A stretch of 64,000 bases of DNA from JASSUD01 sp031963445 (GCA_031963445.1 JASSUH010000001.1:930001-994000), one strand, 5' to 3'. Shown: positions 55,194 to 63,083, counted from the first letter of the stretch. Numbers and translations are program-made. Notes: a model not told the origin generated them from the letters alone.

Positions 55194-55331
55194 GTGAGCG
55201 ATAAGATAAATAAAAAATATAAAAATTTATCCGATCTGGTAATTGATTATATTGAGTAGAGTGAGGGATCTGACTCGGCACATAAAAATAATTATGGTCT
55301 TATTTATGAAAATAAATGGTCAAGAAGATGA
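55194..55331 (+). pseudogene. Short ORF interrupted by an in-frame TAG
   Basis: GTG 55194 with GAGGG about 6 bases upstream reads 21 codons (MSDKINKKYKNLSDLVIDYI, then Glu), then TAG at 55257-55259, then 23 further codons in the same frame (SEGSDSAHKNNYGLIYENKW...) to TGA. The composition on both sides of the TAG looks coding. It may be a small gene broken by a nonsense mutation. Not recognised. Confidence 0.3.
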
Positions 55332-55596
55332 CTTGCGCGAGAGTAAGTGCCAATTACTTTTGGTGTAAATATCATTAAATATTTTTTAAATAATAATTTA
55401 ACTATAATCTTTGTTATTAATAGTAAAGTTAAATCTTTTGTGTCCCCATTTTATGGGCTTATTGTTTCAAGGTGATTCGGATGCTCACGTTTTTTTACAC
55501 TTTTCTGAGAATTTGATGATGTGTTTTTATTATGTTTAATAATTGTTGGTATTGTATTTTTTATGGTTTAAATTATATGGTTATCGGGGATTTGAT

Positions 55597-56712
55597 GTGA
55601 CTTTAAATGATGTATGGCGTTTAATATCAAGAAATATTAAAAATATTTTTAATGTTAGAAAAAATAAAAAAAATGAATCTAATCTTGATAAATTCCCCGA
55701 CATTTTAGATGGCTTGCCAAAAAGTCATAAAGATATAGGTGTTTCTCATTCATGGCTAAAAAAGTCGCTCCCGATTAGTTTTAGAGGCTCAGTGAGTATG
55801 CCAACTGCCTTATCTCCTTCTTTAGGATCTACTTCATTCAAATCAGTAAGTCATTCAAGCAGTAATCCCGATCAATCAAATTTTCATCAAAGCGTAAGCA
55901 TTTCAGGAATAGATTTAACAAAAAATACACAAGAAAAAATAAGTGAAGAAGCGCAAAGGCTCCGGGAGAAATTACAGAAACACGATGAAGAATCAAATGA
56001 TAGAGCAAATTTTGTGGCGGACCCAAAGAATTTTTTTCATAGATATTATCCTTATGATAAAAATTTCGTTTCTCTATATTGTAGAGCAGATGAAGATCCA
56101 GAATTTATAAAAGATGCCTATGGCAAATTTGTTAATATATATACACCGGAAGTATGGACATTTTTAGAAAATTATAGAGAAGGGTTTAATAATAAAGAAT
56201 TTTATGCAGCGGATATGGTTAGGTACCAATATATGCAAAGCTCGTCACATCAAGGATTTTTCGGTCAACTGCCATCAGTAATTGAAAGAAAATTTATAGT
56301 AAATGGAATAACAACGGAAAAACTCAAGAATTACGAAAGTATGTCCGAAGCAGAAGTGATGAGAGTTTTTTTTGAAGAGACACCAAATGGTAAAAGCCTT
56401 AAAAGAATTATGGATGAATTTGGTTTGGAGCCGATTAAAGTGGTTGTAGAGAGGGTTAAGCCTAATGAGAAATGGTTAAATGTACGGATTTATACCAGGC
56501 CAATTTTTGGTATATCTATCTCCCAAAAAGAGGGCAGACCAACTTCTCAAATACTCACTCCCCAAAAAGAGAGTGAACCAGCCCCTCAAATACTCATTTC
56601 TCAAAAGGAAAGCAGACCAACTTCTCAGATACTCATTTCCCAAAAGGAAAGCAAATCAACTTCTGAAGTACCTACCTCTAAAAAAACGAAGGCACGAGGA
56701 GTTAGGCATTAA
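55597..56712 (+). CDS. Lineage-specific protein with a C-terminal 14-residue tandem repeat
   Basis: I do not recognise this protein. GTG 55597 is preceded by GGGGA and gives about 371 residues; a longer frame from TTG 55543 is possible. The N-terminal ~100 residues are Ser/Lys/Asn-rich. The central part (about 125-320: PKNFFHRYYPYDKNFVSLYC, YTPEVWTFLENYREGFNNKE, TPNGKSLKRIMDEFGLEPIK) looks like a folded domain. The C-terminus has about four units of SQKES(R)PTSQILI. The gene is strongly AT-rich compared with the core genes. The C-terminal end is probably displaced by a frameshift (next entry). A secreted accessory protein is possible. Confidence 0.6.
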   Translation: MTLNDVWRLISRNIKNIFNVRKNKKNESNLDKFPDILDGLPKSHKDIGVSHSWLKKSLPISFRGSVSMPTALSPSLGSTSFKSVSHSSSNPDQSNFHQSVSISGIDLTKNTQEKISEEAQRLREKLQKHDEESNDRANFVADPKNFFHRYYPYDKNFVSLYCRADEDPEFIKDAYGKFVNIYTPEVWTFLENYREGFNNKEFYAADMVRYQYMQSSSHQGFFGQLPSVIERKFIVNGITTEKLKNYESMSEAEVMRVFFEETPNGKSLKRIMDEFGLEPIKVVVERVKPNEKWLNVRIYTRPIFGISISQKEGRPTSQILTPQKESEPAPQILISQKESRPTSQILISQKESKSTSEVPTSKKTKARGVRH

Positions 56713-56860
56713 ATTTAATGAATTGCTGAGTAAATCTCGATCAATAAATACCTTTGCCACCAGCACAGCTGCCCTTGACAGGCATGATGTAACCTCAAAA
56801 ATCCTTAAAAATCAAAGAGTTATGGGGGTGGAGGCGCCTAAAATCCCGGTGAAACGCTAA
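56690..56860 (+). pseudogene. Probable out-of-frame C-terminus of the preceding gene
   Basis: After the stop at 56712 a different frame stays open to 56860 and reads as a plausible protein end (ELGIKFNELLSKSRSINTFA, then ALDRHDVTSKILKNQRVMGV, ending KIPVKR). It has no start or ribosome site of its own. The simplest reading is that the gene at 55597 once ran on into this frame and was cut by a frameshift near the end of its repeat tract. Confidence 0.4.
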
Positions 56861-57025
56861 CGTGAATGAAATTCAAACCCTTTGTTTCAGATCGCATCTA
56901 ATAGCCCATCTAACCCATGTCGTTATACACAAGTCTGGAAATCGGTTCCTGGTAAGTCTTTAATCTAATTACTATTTCAAGAGAAATCTTCCTCGTTTAG
57001 CAACAAGTCGCTTCATTTATGGAAA

Positions 57026-57241
57026 ATGGCGTTTATTCTGTTGAAAAAAAAGATTCCCAACAAACCGCTTACCCTCAATACAGTCATTTGGGCTATTGCC
57101 ACGCTCGGCGGCTTCTTGGGGCGTAAATCAGATGGAGAGCCTGGCGTAAAAACTCTTTGGAAAGGTATGCAGTGCCTAGCTCAATCTATTATCGCCCTGC
57201 AGCATCTTCAAGAAACTGGCTTGGCTCAGACTTGTGTATAA
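57026..57241 (+). pseudogene. IS4/Tn5-type transposase C-terminal remnant
   Basis: The translated segment LTLNTVIWAIATLGGFLGRK followed by SDGEPGVKTLWKGMQCL is the conserved C-terminal signature of IS4-family (Tn5/IS50-like) transposases, normally near the last 60 residues of a ~450-residue protein. The catalytic DDE region is absent. The ATG-like beginning (MAFILLKKK) is not transposase-like and the end is a short non-homologous tail, so this is a fragment. Confidence 0.8.
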
Positions 57242-57260
57242 CGATATGCCTAAAGCTTGC

Positions 57261-57524
57261 TCACGTTCTCCAATCAGCTCTGCATTTCTCGCAGACGTCG
57301 TATTTAAGAGCGTCAGAATATTGTATGCACTCGTAGCATATTTTTAACCTTTCCCCAATATCTTCCAAAATTTCACCAGAGTTGCAGTCTATCTCTTGAG
57401 ACATCCTTATAACTTTTTCTATAAATGAAATAGTTTTTTCTTTTCCCATCGATTCAAAAAACTTCTCTTCTTCAAGAAGAATAAATACCTCGCGTAATAA
57501 GTAGCTGGCACTATGATTTGACAT
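57261..57524 (-). CDS. Small protein with two CxxC pairs
   Basis: This 87-residue protein is mostly helical (ASYLLREVFILLEEEKFFES) and ends with CYEC...CEKC, spaced like a small zinc-binding knuckle. There is no signal peptide or membrane helix. I do not recognise it. No clear ribosome site precedes ATG 57524. It lies in the AT-rich accessory stretch behind the transposase remnant. Confidence 0.5.
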   Translation of the reverse strand: MSNHSASYLLREVFILLEEEKFFESMGKEKTISFIEKVIRMSQEIDCNSGEILEDIGERLKICYECIQYSDALKYDVCEKCRADWRT

Positions 57525-57605
57525 TTAAAACTTGTGTGAAAATTTAGGAAGGGACGTCTTAAAAACTTATATTTTAAGCATCTAAAAATGCTTAATCTCT
57601 AATTC

Positions 57606-57642
57606 CAAGTGCCACACTTTATTGTTATTAAAGTGTGGCACT
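57606..57642. other. Perfect 15-base-pair hairpin
   Basis: AAGTGCCACACTTTA (57606-57620) and TAAAGTGTGGCACTT (57628-57642) are exact reverse complements around TTGTTAT. It lies between two minus-strand genes. Neither side has a T run, so it is not a classical terminator; it may stabilise an RNA end or be a binding site. Confidence 0.6.
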
Positions 57643-57714
57643 TGATTCTTGAGACCGCCTTAAATAAATTTTTAAATAGTTTATTTTTTGAATTAATTTC
57701 AAAAAAGTAGGTTA

Positions 57715-58113
57715 TTAGGCTAACAAGGGTTGCCTTTCATTAGCTGTTGCTCTTGCATGAGTTTCTAACGTCTTAAACGTGACGTATAACCCTAGCTCAA
57801 CCAAGCCCTGTACGGCTAACACGACGGCATACACGGTGCTCAATTTTTTCTCTTTGGGGAGGGCTTCTAGCAGATTGATTAGCGTAAAGCACATAGTGAC
57901 GGCTATTCCTTGCGCTATGCTTACAATATCGCCGCTATACGGATGAGCAAAACGATAGTGGGCGCCTAAACTGCTATTTCTCAACGTGCTCGTAGTTGAT
58001 CTCACGGAAATGCGATCACCTTCTTGATTGTGTTCGATGCGCCCAATAATGGTTGAGTCCGAAGAAGGCCGCGGCGTATTGTTGGAAGACCTAAGGATTG
58101 AAAAGTCCGACAT
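57715..58113 (-). CDS. Two-helix membrane protein, unknown; effector candidate
   Basis: This 132-residue protein is not recognised. The first ~60 residues are Ser/Thr/Arg/Asn-rich (ILRSSNNTPRPSSDSTIIGR), then two hydrophobic helices (IVSIAQGIAVTMCFTLINLL and YAVVLAVQGLVELGLYVTF) separated by PKEKK, and a short polar tail ERQPLLA. There is no N-terminal signal. The layout (disordered Ser-rich N-terminus and helical hairpin) is seen in type III effectors that insert in host membranes, but no hrpII box is visible upstream. Confidence 0.6.
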   Translation of the reverse strand: MSDFSILRSSNNTPRPSSDSTIIGRIEHNQEGDRISVRSTTSTLRNSSLGAHYRFAHPYSGDIVSIAQGIAVTMCFTLINLLEALPKEKKLSTVYAVVLAVQGLVELGLYVTFKTLETHARATANERQPLLA

Positions 58114-58682
58114 AAAATTCTCATATATTTGTAGACGCTGGCCTTGTACGTTTATGCGTCTACTTGCTCAGAACCCATTGTTGAGCGGATAGAAAAAGTA
58201 AAAATATTGGTGCAATGGATTAGATAAAGTTTCTAAAATTAAACCAATTGGGATAAAATGTAAACCATGTCTGTTGTGAGATATATATTATCGAGATCGC
58301 AATAGCCAGCTCTATGGATGAAAGGTCGCTCTATCATTTCTTCAAGAGACCTTCCCTTCCGGCTCATCTTTTTTCGTTGAGTACTTTCTCTGCCTAACCC
58401 GTTGGGTGGCGTTATGTCTCTTTGCTATATTTTTGTACTGTCATTTTCTCGTTGCGGCGCTTGATGCCAAATTGTGTGCCAAACGGTGCTCTGGCAGGAA
58501 ACCGCGTCGGAATAACTTCACTCTTTAGTCCTGGCTAATTCAAAGAAGAATGCAAAGGCTATCAGCGACCAACCCACCATAAGAAAAGATAGTAATTTCA
58601 GTGTTTCTACCTATTCAAAGCGTGCTCCCTTTGCTTTTATATAAACCATATAGTTTATTTTTATCTTAATTGGTAGATAAAT
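58114..58682. other. Gap upstream of the ligase cassette
   Basis: About 570 bases with no supported gene and no dispersed repeat. It contains short, broken frames only and must hold the promoter for the 58683-63083 cassette. I checked it for TTCG-N16-TTCG and found none. Confidence 0.5.
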
Positions 58683-60404
58683 ATGGGATTAAAGAGCATG
58701 TCTATAGAAAAAATGTCCTGCTTAGCCGAGAACAAGGCATTAGGGGCGGGCAATTTCCTCTATCACGCGCTAAATGCCTATGGCGGCGTTGAAATTAAAC
58801 GTCTGCATTTCGATATCCCTTATAAAAGCCCCAAAGGCCACTGTTTCCATTCTCTTTCTTTGCAAGAGTTGCAGCATGAAACTGAGCTATTGGCTAGATG
58901 GTATTTGAGTCGAGGAATCGTGGCTAAAGATAGGGTGGGGTTTTATCTTTCAGCGGGTCCTTATCATCTTGTTCATTACATTGCTTTATCCAGTATCGGG
59001 GCGATAACTGTCTTTATTAACGGCAATATGGACGTTAAAAGCGCGCTTCTTTTTTTAGAAAAAGTAACGCCGAAGCTCTTGATCGTTGATCGTATGCACG
59101 ATCAGAAAATTAAAGCGCTTTCTTTTATCTTTAACTATGTAGAGACTGCGCTACTCGATTCGATTGGCTTGGAATCAGAAAAGGGAATGGCTTTTAAGCC
59201 GTACATACATGGTGATAATGATCCTGTACTCATTACCCATTCTTCAGGTACGAGTGGTATTCCTAAAGCCATCTTAATGGCGCATCAACAATTCTTTCAT
59301 GCGATTCGATGCCATTTGCGCTGGCCGCATCCTTCTCTGTTAACGCCTGCGCCCGAGGGTGAGCATCGCTTTCTGTCGATGCTACCTAGCGCGCATAACT
59401 CGGCCATTTCGCATCAGATCAGAAATATTCTCTCAGGCCTTGATGTGATCATCGTTGGAGAGTCATCGGATGGAGCAAGTATCTTAAATAAGCTTGAGCA
59501 TTATCGCCCATCTGTCGTGATGTCGTTTCCAGAGAATTATCTGAAAATTCTTCAAGCCAAACCCAGAAAAGGCAGCCTAAGTTCGATCTCTCACTGGATT
59601 AATACAGGTGATGCAGTTCATGCCGCGCACATTAGAAAGCTTGTGCAATTTGGTCAGCACCATACGACATCGGGCTTTAGACGTGGTTCGATATTTTGCG
59701 ATGGCATTGGCTCATCAGAAATGTGCAATAGCTTCAGCATGCTTCTTCATACCGCTGATGCCCCTCATCCCCCACGTTGTGTCGGCCTACCTAAGCCAAC
59801 TATTGAAGCGGTCATCCTAGACGATTTGGGCGAGCAACTCCCCCCTAACAAAATAGGCCGATTAGGCGTTAAAACGCCGAGCATTATTCCAGCTTATTGG
59901 AACGACGATGATCTATACACGCGTTCTTGGTTAAGGGGATATTGGCTGACAGGCGATCTTGCTTACCAAGACGAGGCTGGCAATTTTTATCACGTTGATC
60001 GGCTTGCAGATAGTTTTGAGACTTGCCAGCAGCGCATGTATACAGTGCTCGCAGAAGAAATTGTGCTGACCCATTGCGATGAAATATTTGACTGTACGGT
60101 ATGTAGTTATGACACGCCAAATAAAGAAACATTAGCGCAGATTATCGTCGTGCCTAATGAGAATGAAAGATTAGACGGCGCTCAACTTTTAGAAAAAATT
60201 AATAAGACGTTAAGCCAATTTAATTTGCCTGCTGTCGCTAAGCTCACTGTAAAAAATCATAGAGAAGTGCCTGTAGGTGTGACAGGTAAGGTGCTCAAGC
60301 GCGTTATTAGAGCTTCTTCAAAGTCACAAAGAGGGGAGGCGGCTGGGGCAGATGTTGGGGTTCCTTCGTCACCCCAACCTACAAGAATTGACGCAGCATC
60401 GTAG
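58683..60404 (+). CDS. AMP-dependent acyl/aryl-CoA ligase or adenylation enzyme
   Basis: This 573-residue ANL-superfamily enzyme has the P-loop-like motif THSSGTSGIPKA near residue 185, the GDLAYQDEAGNFYHVDR motif near 421 and the C-terminal catalytic lysine in GVTGKVLKR near 536. It would activate a carboxylic acid as acyl-AMP and pass it to CoA or a carrier; the substrate is not known. It is the first gene of a four-gene cassette. Its last ~20 residues (GADVGVPSSPQPTRIDAAS) and its stop codon are encoded by a dispersed repeat copy, so the original C-terminus has been replaced just past the catalytic domain. Confidence 0.8.
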   Translation: MGLKSMSIEKMSCLAENKALGAGNFLYHALNAYGGVEIKRLHFDIPYKSPKGHCFHSLSLQELQHETELLARWYLSRGIVAKDRVGFYLSAGPYHLVHYIALSSIGAITVFINGNMDVKSALLFLEKVTPKLLIVDRMHDQKIKALSFIFNYVETALLDSIGLESEKGMAFKPYIHGDNDPVLITHSSGTSGIPKAILMAHQQFFHAIRCHLRWPHPSLLTPAPEGEHRFLSMLPSAHNSAISHQIRNILSGLDVIIVGESSDGASILNKLEHYRPSVVMSFPENYLKILQAKPRKGSLSSISHWINTGDAVHAAHIRKLVQFGQHHTTSGFRRGSIFCDGIGSSEMCNSFSMLLHTADAPHPPRCVGLPKPTIEAVILDDLGEQLPPNKIGRLGVKTPSIIPAYWNDDDLYTRSWLRGYWLTGDLAYQDEAGNFYHVDRLADSFETCQQRMYTVLAEEIVLTHCDEIFDCTVCSYDTPNKETLAQIIVVPNENERLDGAQLLEKINKTLSQFNLPAVAKLTVKNHREVPVGVTGKVLKRVIRASSKSQRGEAAGADVGVPSSPQPTRIDAAS

Positions 60405-60476
60405 GTTGGGGTGACGAAGGAACCCCAACATGTTTACCAAGCACCTCTAATCTTTTAACAGACTTTGAATGGATGC
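60330..60476. repeat. Dispersed inverted repeat, copy o, overlapping a CDS end
   Basis: Positions 60353-60382 and 60401-60430 are exact 30-base inverted arms with an 18-base loop, the cleanest hairpin of the family in this window. The left arm and loop lie inside the ligase reading frame, and the stop TAG is the first triplet of the right arm region. A flanking outer arm (AACAGACTTTGAATGG) is decayed. Confidence 0.92.
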
Positions 60477-60492
60477 TTAAAAAGGAGCTTTT

Positions 60493-61194
60493 ATGCCAGC
60501 GTATTCAGAAACTACGCAAAATAGTTATCACGAATTGCTATCCAATCCTTTAATCGATAAGCAAGCTTTTAATTTTTTGCATCAATGTGATTTTTTAAAA
60601 GACTGCCGCGAAGCAACTATTACCTTACCTAAATTAAAAGGCTTTATTGCCCAACACCATTACTACTCCAGAAAATTTGTTAACTACCTTTGCGCGCTCA
60701 TCGCTAATTTAGAAGATAAGCAGCACGCGCAAGCTTTGTTGCAAAACCTAGCAGAAGAAGCGGGACTCACACCGAATTGCAAAATTCCGCATTTCAAGCT
60801 CTATCAGAAAATGATGGAAGACTTAAAAGTTGATGTGCGCGAATACACCCCTTTGCCTGCAACAGTACAGCTAACTCAAGTGATGATGGGTTGTTGTAAG
60901 CATGAAAACTCATCGATAGGTCTGGCTGCGTTGCTGATTGGAGCAGAAGCCATTGTCCCTTACCTTTATAGTCAAATCGTTGCTGCTTTTCAGCAGCATG
61001 GTATCCCGCTTAAACATCTCGTTTTCTTCAACGTGCATATCCAGCATGACGATGGGCATGCGCATACGTTGTCACAAATCCTCCAGCATTACCTTGATCT
61101 TTCATCTGACTCTCGTGCTTTAGTAGTCAACATTGGCGGTCAATTGCTGAAGGCGAGAAAGCAGTTTCTGGACAATATCTACGAAGCTTATTAA
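60493..61194 (+). CDS. Haem-oxygenase-like diiron oxidase family protein
   Basis: This 233-residue all-helical protein is of the iron-containing redox enzyme group (PqqC/CADD/TenA-like fold). Putative iron ligands are present: Glu in LAEEAG followed by His in KIPHFKLY, Glu in LIGAEAIVPYLY, and the H-x3-D-x2-H triad in HIQHDDGH. Relatives in natural-product pathways carry out oxygen-dependent N-oxygenation, C-C cleavage or desaturation. AAAAGGAG lies before the ATG at 60493. It is followed after 15 bases by the cupin gene. Confidence 0.78.
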   Translation: MPAYSETTQNSYHELLSNPLIDKQAFNFLHQCDFLKDCREATITLPKLKGFIAQHHYYSRKFVNYLCALIANLEDKQHAQALLQNLAEEAGLTPNCKIPHFKLYQKMMEDLKVDVREYTPLPATVQLTQVMMGCCKHENSSIGLAALLIGAEAIVPYLYSQIVAAFQQHGIPLKHLVFFNVHIQHDDGHAHTLSQILQHYLDLSSDSRALVVNIGGQLLKARKQFLDNIYEAY

Positions 61195-61209
61195 TTAAAA
61201 AGAACAGGG

Positions 61210-61668
61210 ATGAGACTAATGATCGACCATTTCAGCTCTAAAGATTTCCACAGCGTGCCGGATCAACTCGAATATAAAAAGCCACGCAAACCGCTGATTC
61301 ATAGGCAAGTTCGTAAATTTTCAGTGACTCGCAGAGAGTGTGCGTTGGGTGTTCGTAGAGGGCATTTAGTCAGAATCGTCGATGTGCCAAGCAAGCTAAT
61401 GTCTATGACGATGGGTAGGTTGCGTAAAGACGAATCTACACGTAAGCATCGGCACAATTACGAAACGATTATTTATGTACTAAGTGGTGTAGGTAAATCG
61501 ATTATTGAAGAGGAAGAAATCCATTGGAAAGCTGGCGATGCGTTTTACATTCCCTGTTGGGCTTGGCATCAGCATATTAATCTAACGGATGAAGAGTGCT
61601 GGTATATCGCTTGTGAGAATGCGCCTTTATTGCAGAATCTTGGCATCGCGCTGAGAGAGGAAGCTTAG
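61210..61668 (+). CDS. Cupin-domain protein
   Basis: This 152-residue protein has a single cupin barrel: motif 1 KHRHNYETIIYVLSG with two His and a Glu as metal ligands, and motif 2 GDAFYIPCWAWHQHIN with the fourth His. Metal-dependent cupins include dioxygenases, isomerases and decarboxylases; the sequence alone does not say which. The first 50 residues are a basic extension (KKPRKPLIHRQVRKFSVTRR). It is 2 bases upstream of the kynureninase-like gene, so they are in one operon. Confidence 0.82.
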   Translation: MRLMIDHFSSKDFHSVPDQLEYKKPRKPLIHRQVRKFSVTRRECALGVRRGHLVRIVDVPSKLMSMTMGRLRKDESTRKHRHNYETIIYVLSGVGKSIIEEEEIHWKAGDAFYIPCWAWHQHINLTDEECWYIACENAPLLQNLGIALREEA

Positions 61669-61670
61669 CC

Positions 61671-63083
61671 ATGACGATTTTCTCTCACCAGCTAAACGAG
61701 CCAAGCAAAGCATTCGCTGACTATCTAGACGAGCAAGATCCGCTTAACAAAATGAAAGAGCGGTTTTGTTGCCCAAGGTCAAAGCATGGAACAGAGAAGA
61801 TTTATTTCTGCGGTCACTCACTTGGCTTAGCGCCGAAAATCGCTAAAGAACAATTAATCACAACGTTTTTTGCTTGGGCAGAGCATGGTGTTGAGGCGCA
61901 TTTCCTTACCCCTCATGATTGGTACGGCTTTCATGAGAAATTAAAACCTTCTATCGCCAGGCTATGCGGTGCCAAGAATCATGAAGTGGTGCCGATGAAT
62001 AGTCTAACCGTCAACCTGCATCTATTGCTGGCGACGTTTTATCGCCCGTCAAAAAAAAAGCATGCGATTGCTATCTTAAAGACAGCTTTCTCATCCGATC
62101 ATTACGCGATTCAATCTCATCTTCGTAGCCAAGGCCAGGATGCGGAGAAATCGATGGTTTATATTGAGCCAGATGCAAACGGCTTGTATTCGCTTGAAGG
62201 GATACAACAAACCTTAATCCAGCATCCTGAGATTGATGTCTTATTTATTGAAGCGGTGCATTATTTAACCGGTCAATCCTTGCCTTTAGAGGGATTGGCT
62301 AAGTTAGCGCAACGCTATCAAGTGGTACTAGGGTTAGACCTAGCGCACGCGATTGGCAATATTCCGTTGCATCTTCATGAATGGCAGATAGATTTTGCTG
62401 TTTGGTGTTCGTACAAATATTTAAATGGTGGACCAGGTGCGCTTGGCGGGGCTTTTATCCATGCTAAGTACCACGACCTAGATTTGCCTCGTCTCGGTGG
62501 ATGGTGGGGGAATAATCCAGAGACACGCTTTGCTTCTTTTCAAGCAGAAAAATTTACGCCGGTTGCCTCAGCCAACGGTTGGCAACTCAGCAATCCATCG
62601 ATATTCAGTGCCGCTCCTTTATTGGCTGCATTAAGCATTTTTGATGAAGTCAATCTCGATCATTTGTACGCTAAAAATCAACAACTTAGCGCTTATCTAT
62701 CTAGCGTCGTTGCCGTTGGCACGCTAAGTTCCGTGTTACTTGGCTTTAGATCATCTTTAAGCTCACTGGGAATCATGCTAGGTAGAGCTGTCGCCTTTAC
62801 CGTTGGTGCTTGGATCATGACCAGCTATTGGCATCGTAAAAGCCATCTCATCATCGATCAAACCAGCCTTAATATTGAACAAAGCAAATCTCTATATAAC
62901 AACATCTCCGCTTGGTTAAGCGATTGCTGTCACTTATTTGTTCGGCACGAACCACACCACGCTGTTGAAAACAGGGAAACTTTAGCGGAAGAAGGGCGGC
63001 CATTAATTAACCATGAGTCAAGCAACTATCATGCTTATCCAAACACAGTTTTTGCCCGTGCGCGCGGTTATCTAGCCGCTTAG
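61671..63083 (+). CDS. Kynureninase-like PLP enzyme with a membrane tail
   Basis: Residues 1-~343 match the kynureninase branch of fold-type I PLP enzymes: YFCGHSLGLAPK near the start, the PLP-stacking segment MNSLTVNLHLLL, the DLAHAIGN motif (Asp ~224) and the lysine motif SYKYLNGGPGALGG with Lys249 as the Schiff base, then RLGGWWGN. From about residue 345 on, the C-terminal small domain of kynureninase is not evident. In its place is a ~125-residue tail with a hydrophobic stretch (LGIMLGRAVAFTVGAWIM, about 365-382) and a polar end. True kynureninase cleaves kynurenine to anthranilate and alanine; activity here is uncertain because the C-terminal domain normally helps bind substrate. Confidence 0.78.
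   Translation: MTIFSHQLNEPSKAFADYLDEQDPLNKMKERFCCPRSKHGTEKIYFCGHSLGLAPKIAKEQLITTFFAWAEHGVEAHFLTPHDWYGFHEKLKPSIARLCGAKNHEVVPMNSLTVNLHLLLATFYRPSKKKHAIAILKTAFSSDHYAIQSHLRSQGQDAEKSMVYIEPDANGLYSLEGIQQTLIQHPEIDVLFIEAVHYLTGQSLPLEGLAKLAQRYQVVLGLDLAHAIGNIPLHLHEWQIDFAVWCSYKYLNGGPGALGGAFIHAKYHDLDLPRLGGWWGNNPETRFASFQAEKFTPVASANGWQLSNPSIFSAAPLLAALSIFDEVNLDHLYAKNQQLSAYLSSVVAVGTLSSVLLGFRSSLSSLGIMLGRAVAFTVGAWIMTSYWHRKSHLIIDQTSLNIEQSKSLYNNISAWLSDCCHLFVRHEPHHAVENRETLAEEGRPLINHESSNYHAYPNTVFARARGYLAA

Noticed and set aside
56480..56712. Alternative-frame ORF (repeat-rich, Lys/Leu) overlapping the end of the 55597 gene
   Set aside because: The overlapping part is the tandem repeat read in another frame. Only the portion after 56712 looks like genuine protein, and that is reported as a displaced C-terminus.
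54700..58682. Integrative element with attachment sites at tRNA-Lys
   Set aside because: I found neither an integrase nor a direct repeat of the tRNA 3' end, so I report only an accessory stretch and not a defined element.
58260..58682. hrpII box upstream of the ligase cassette
   Set aside because: TTCG occurs near 58373 but no partner lies 16 bases away on either side, so there is no basis for HrpB control of the cassette.
294..60476. CRISPR array made of the recurrent GGGGTTCC repeats
   Set aside because: The copies are kilobases apart, inverted within themselves and without regular spacers; they are dispersed inverted repeats.
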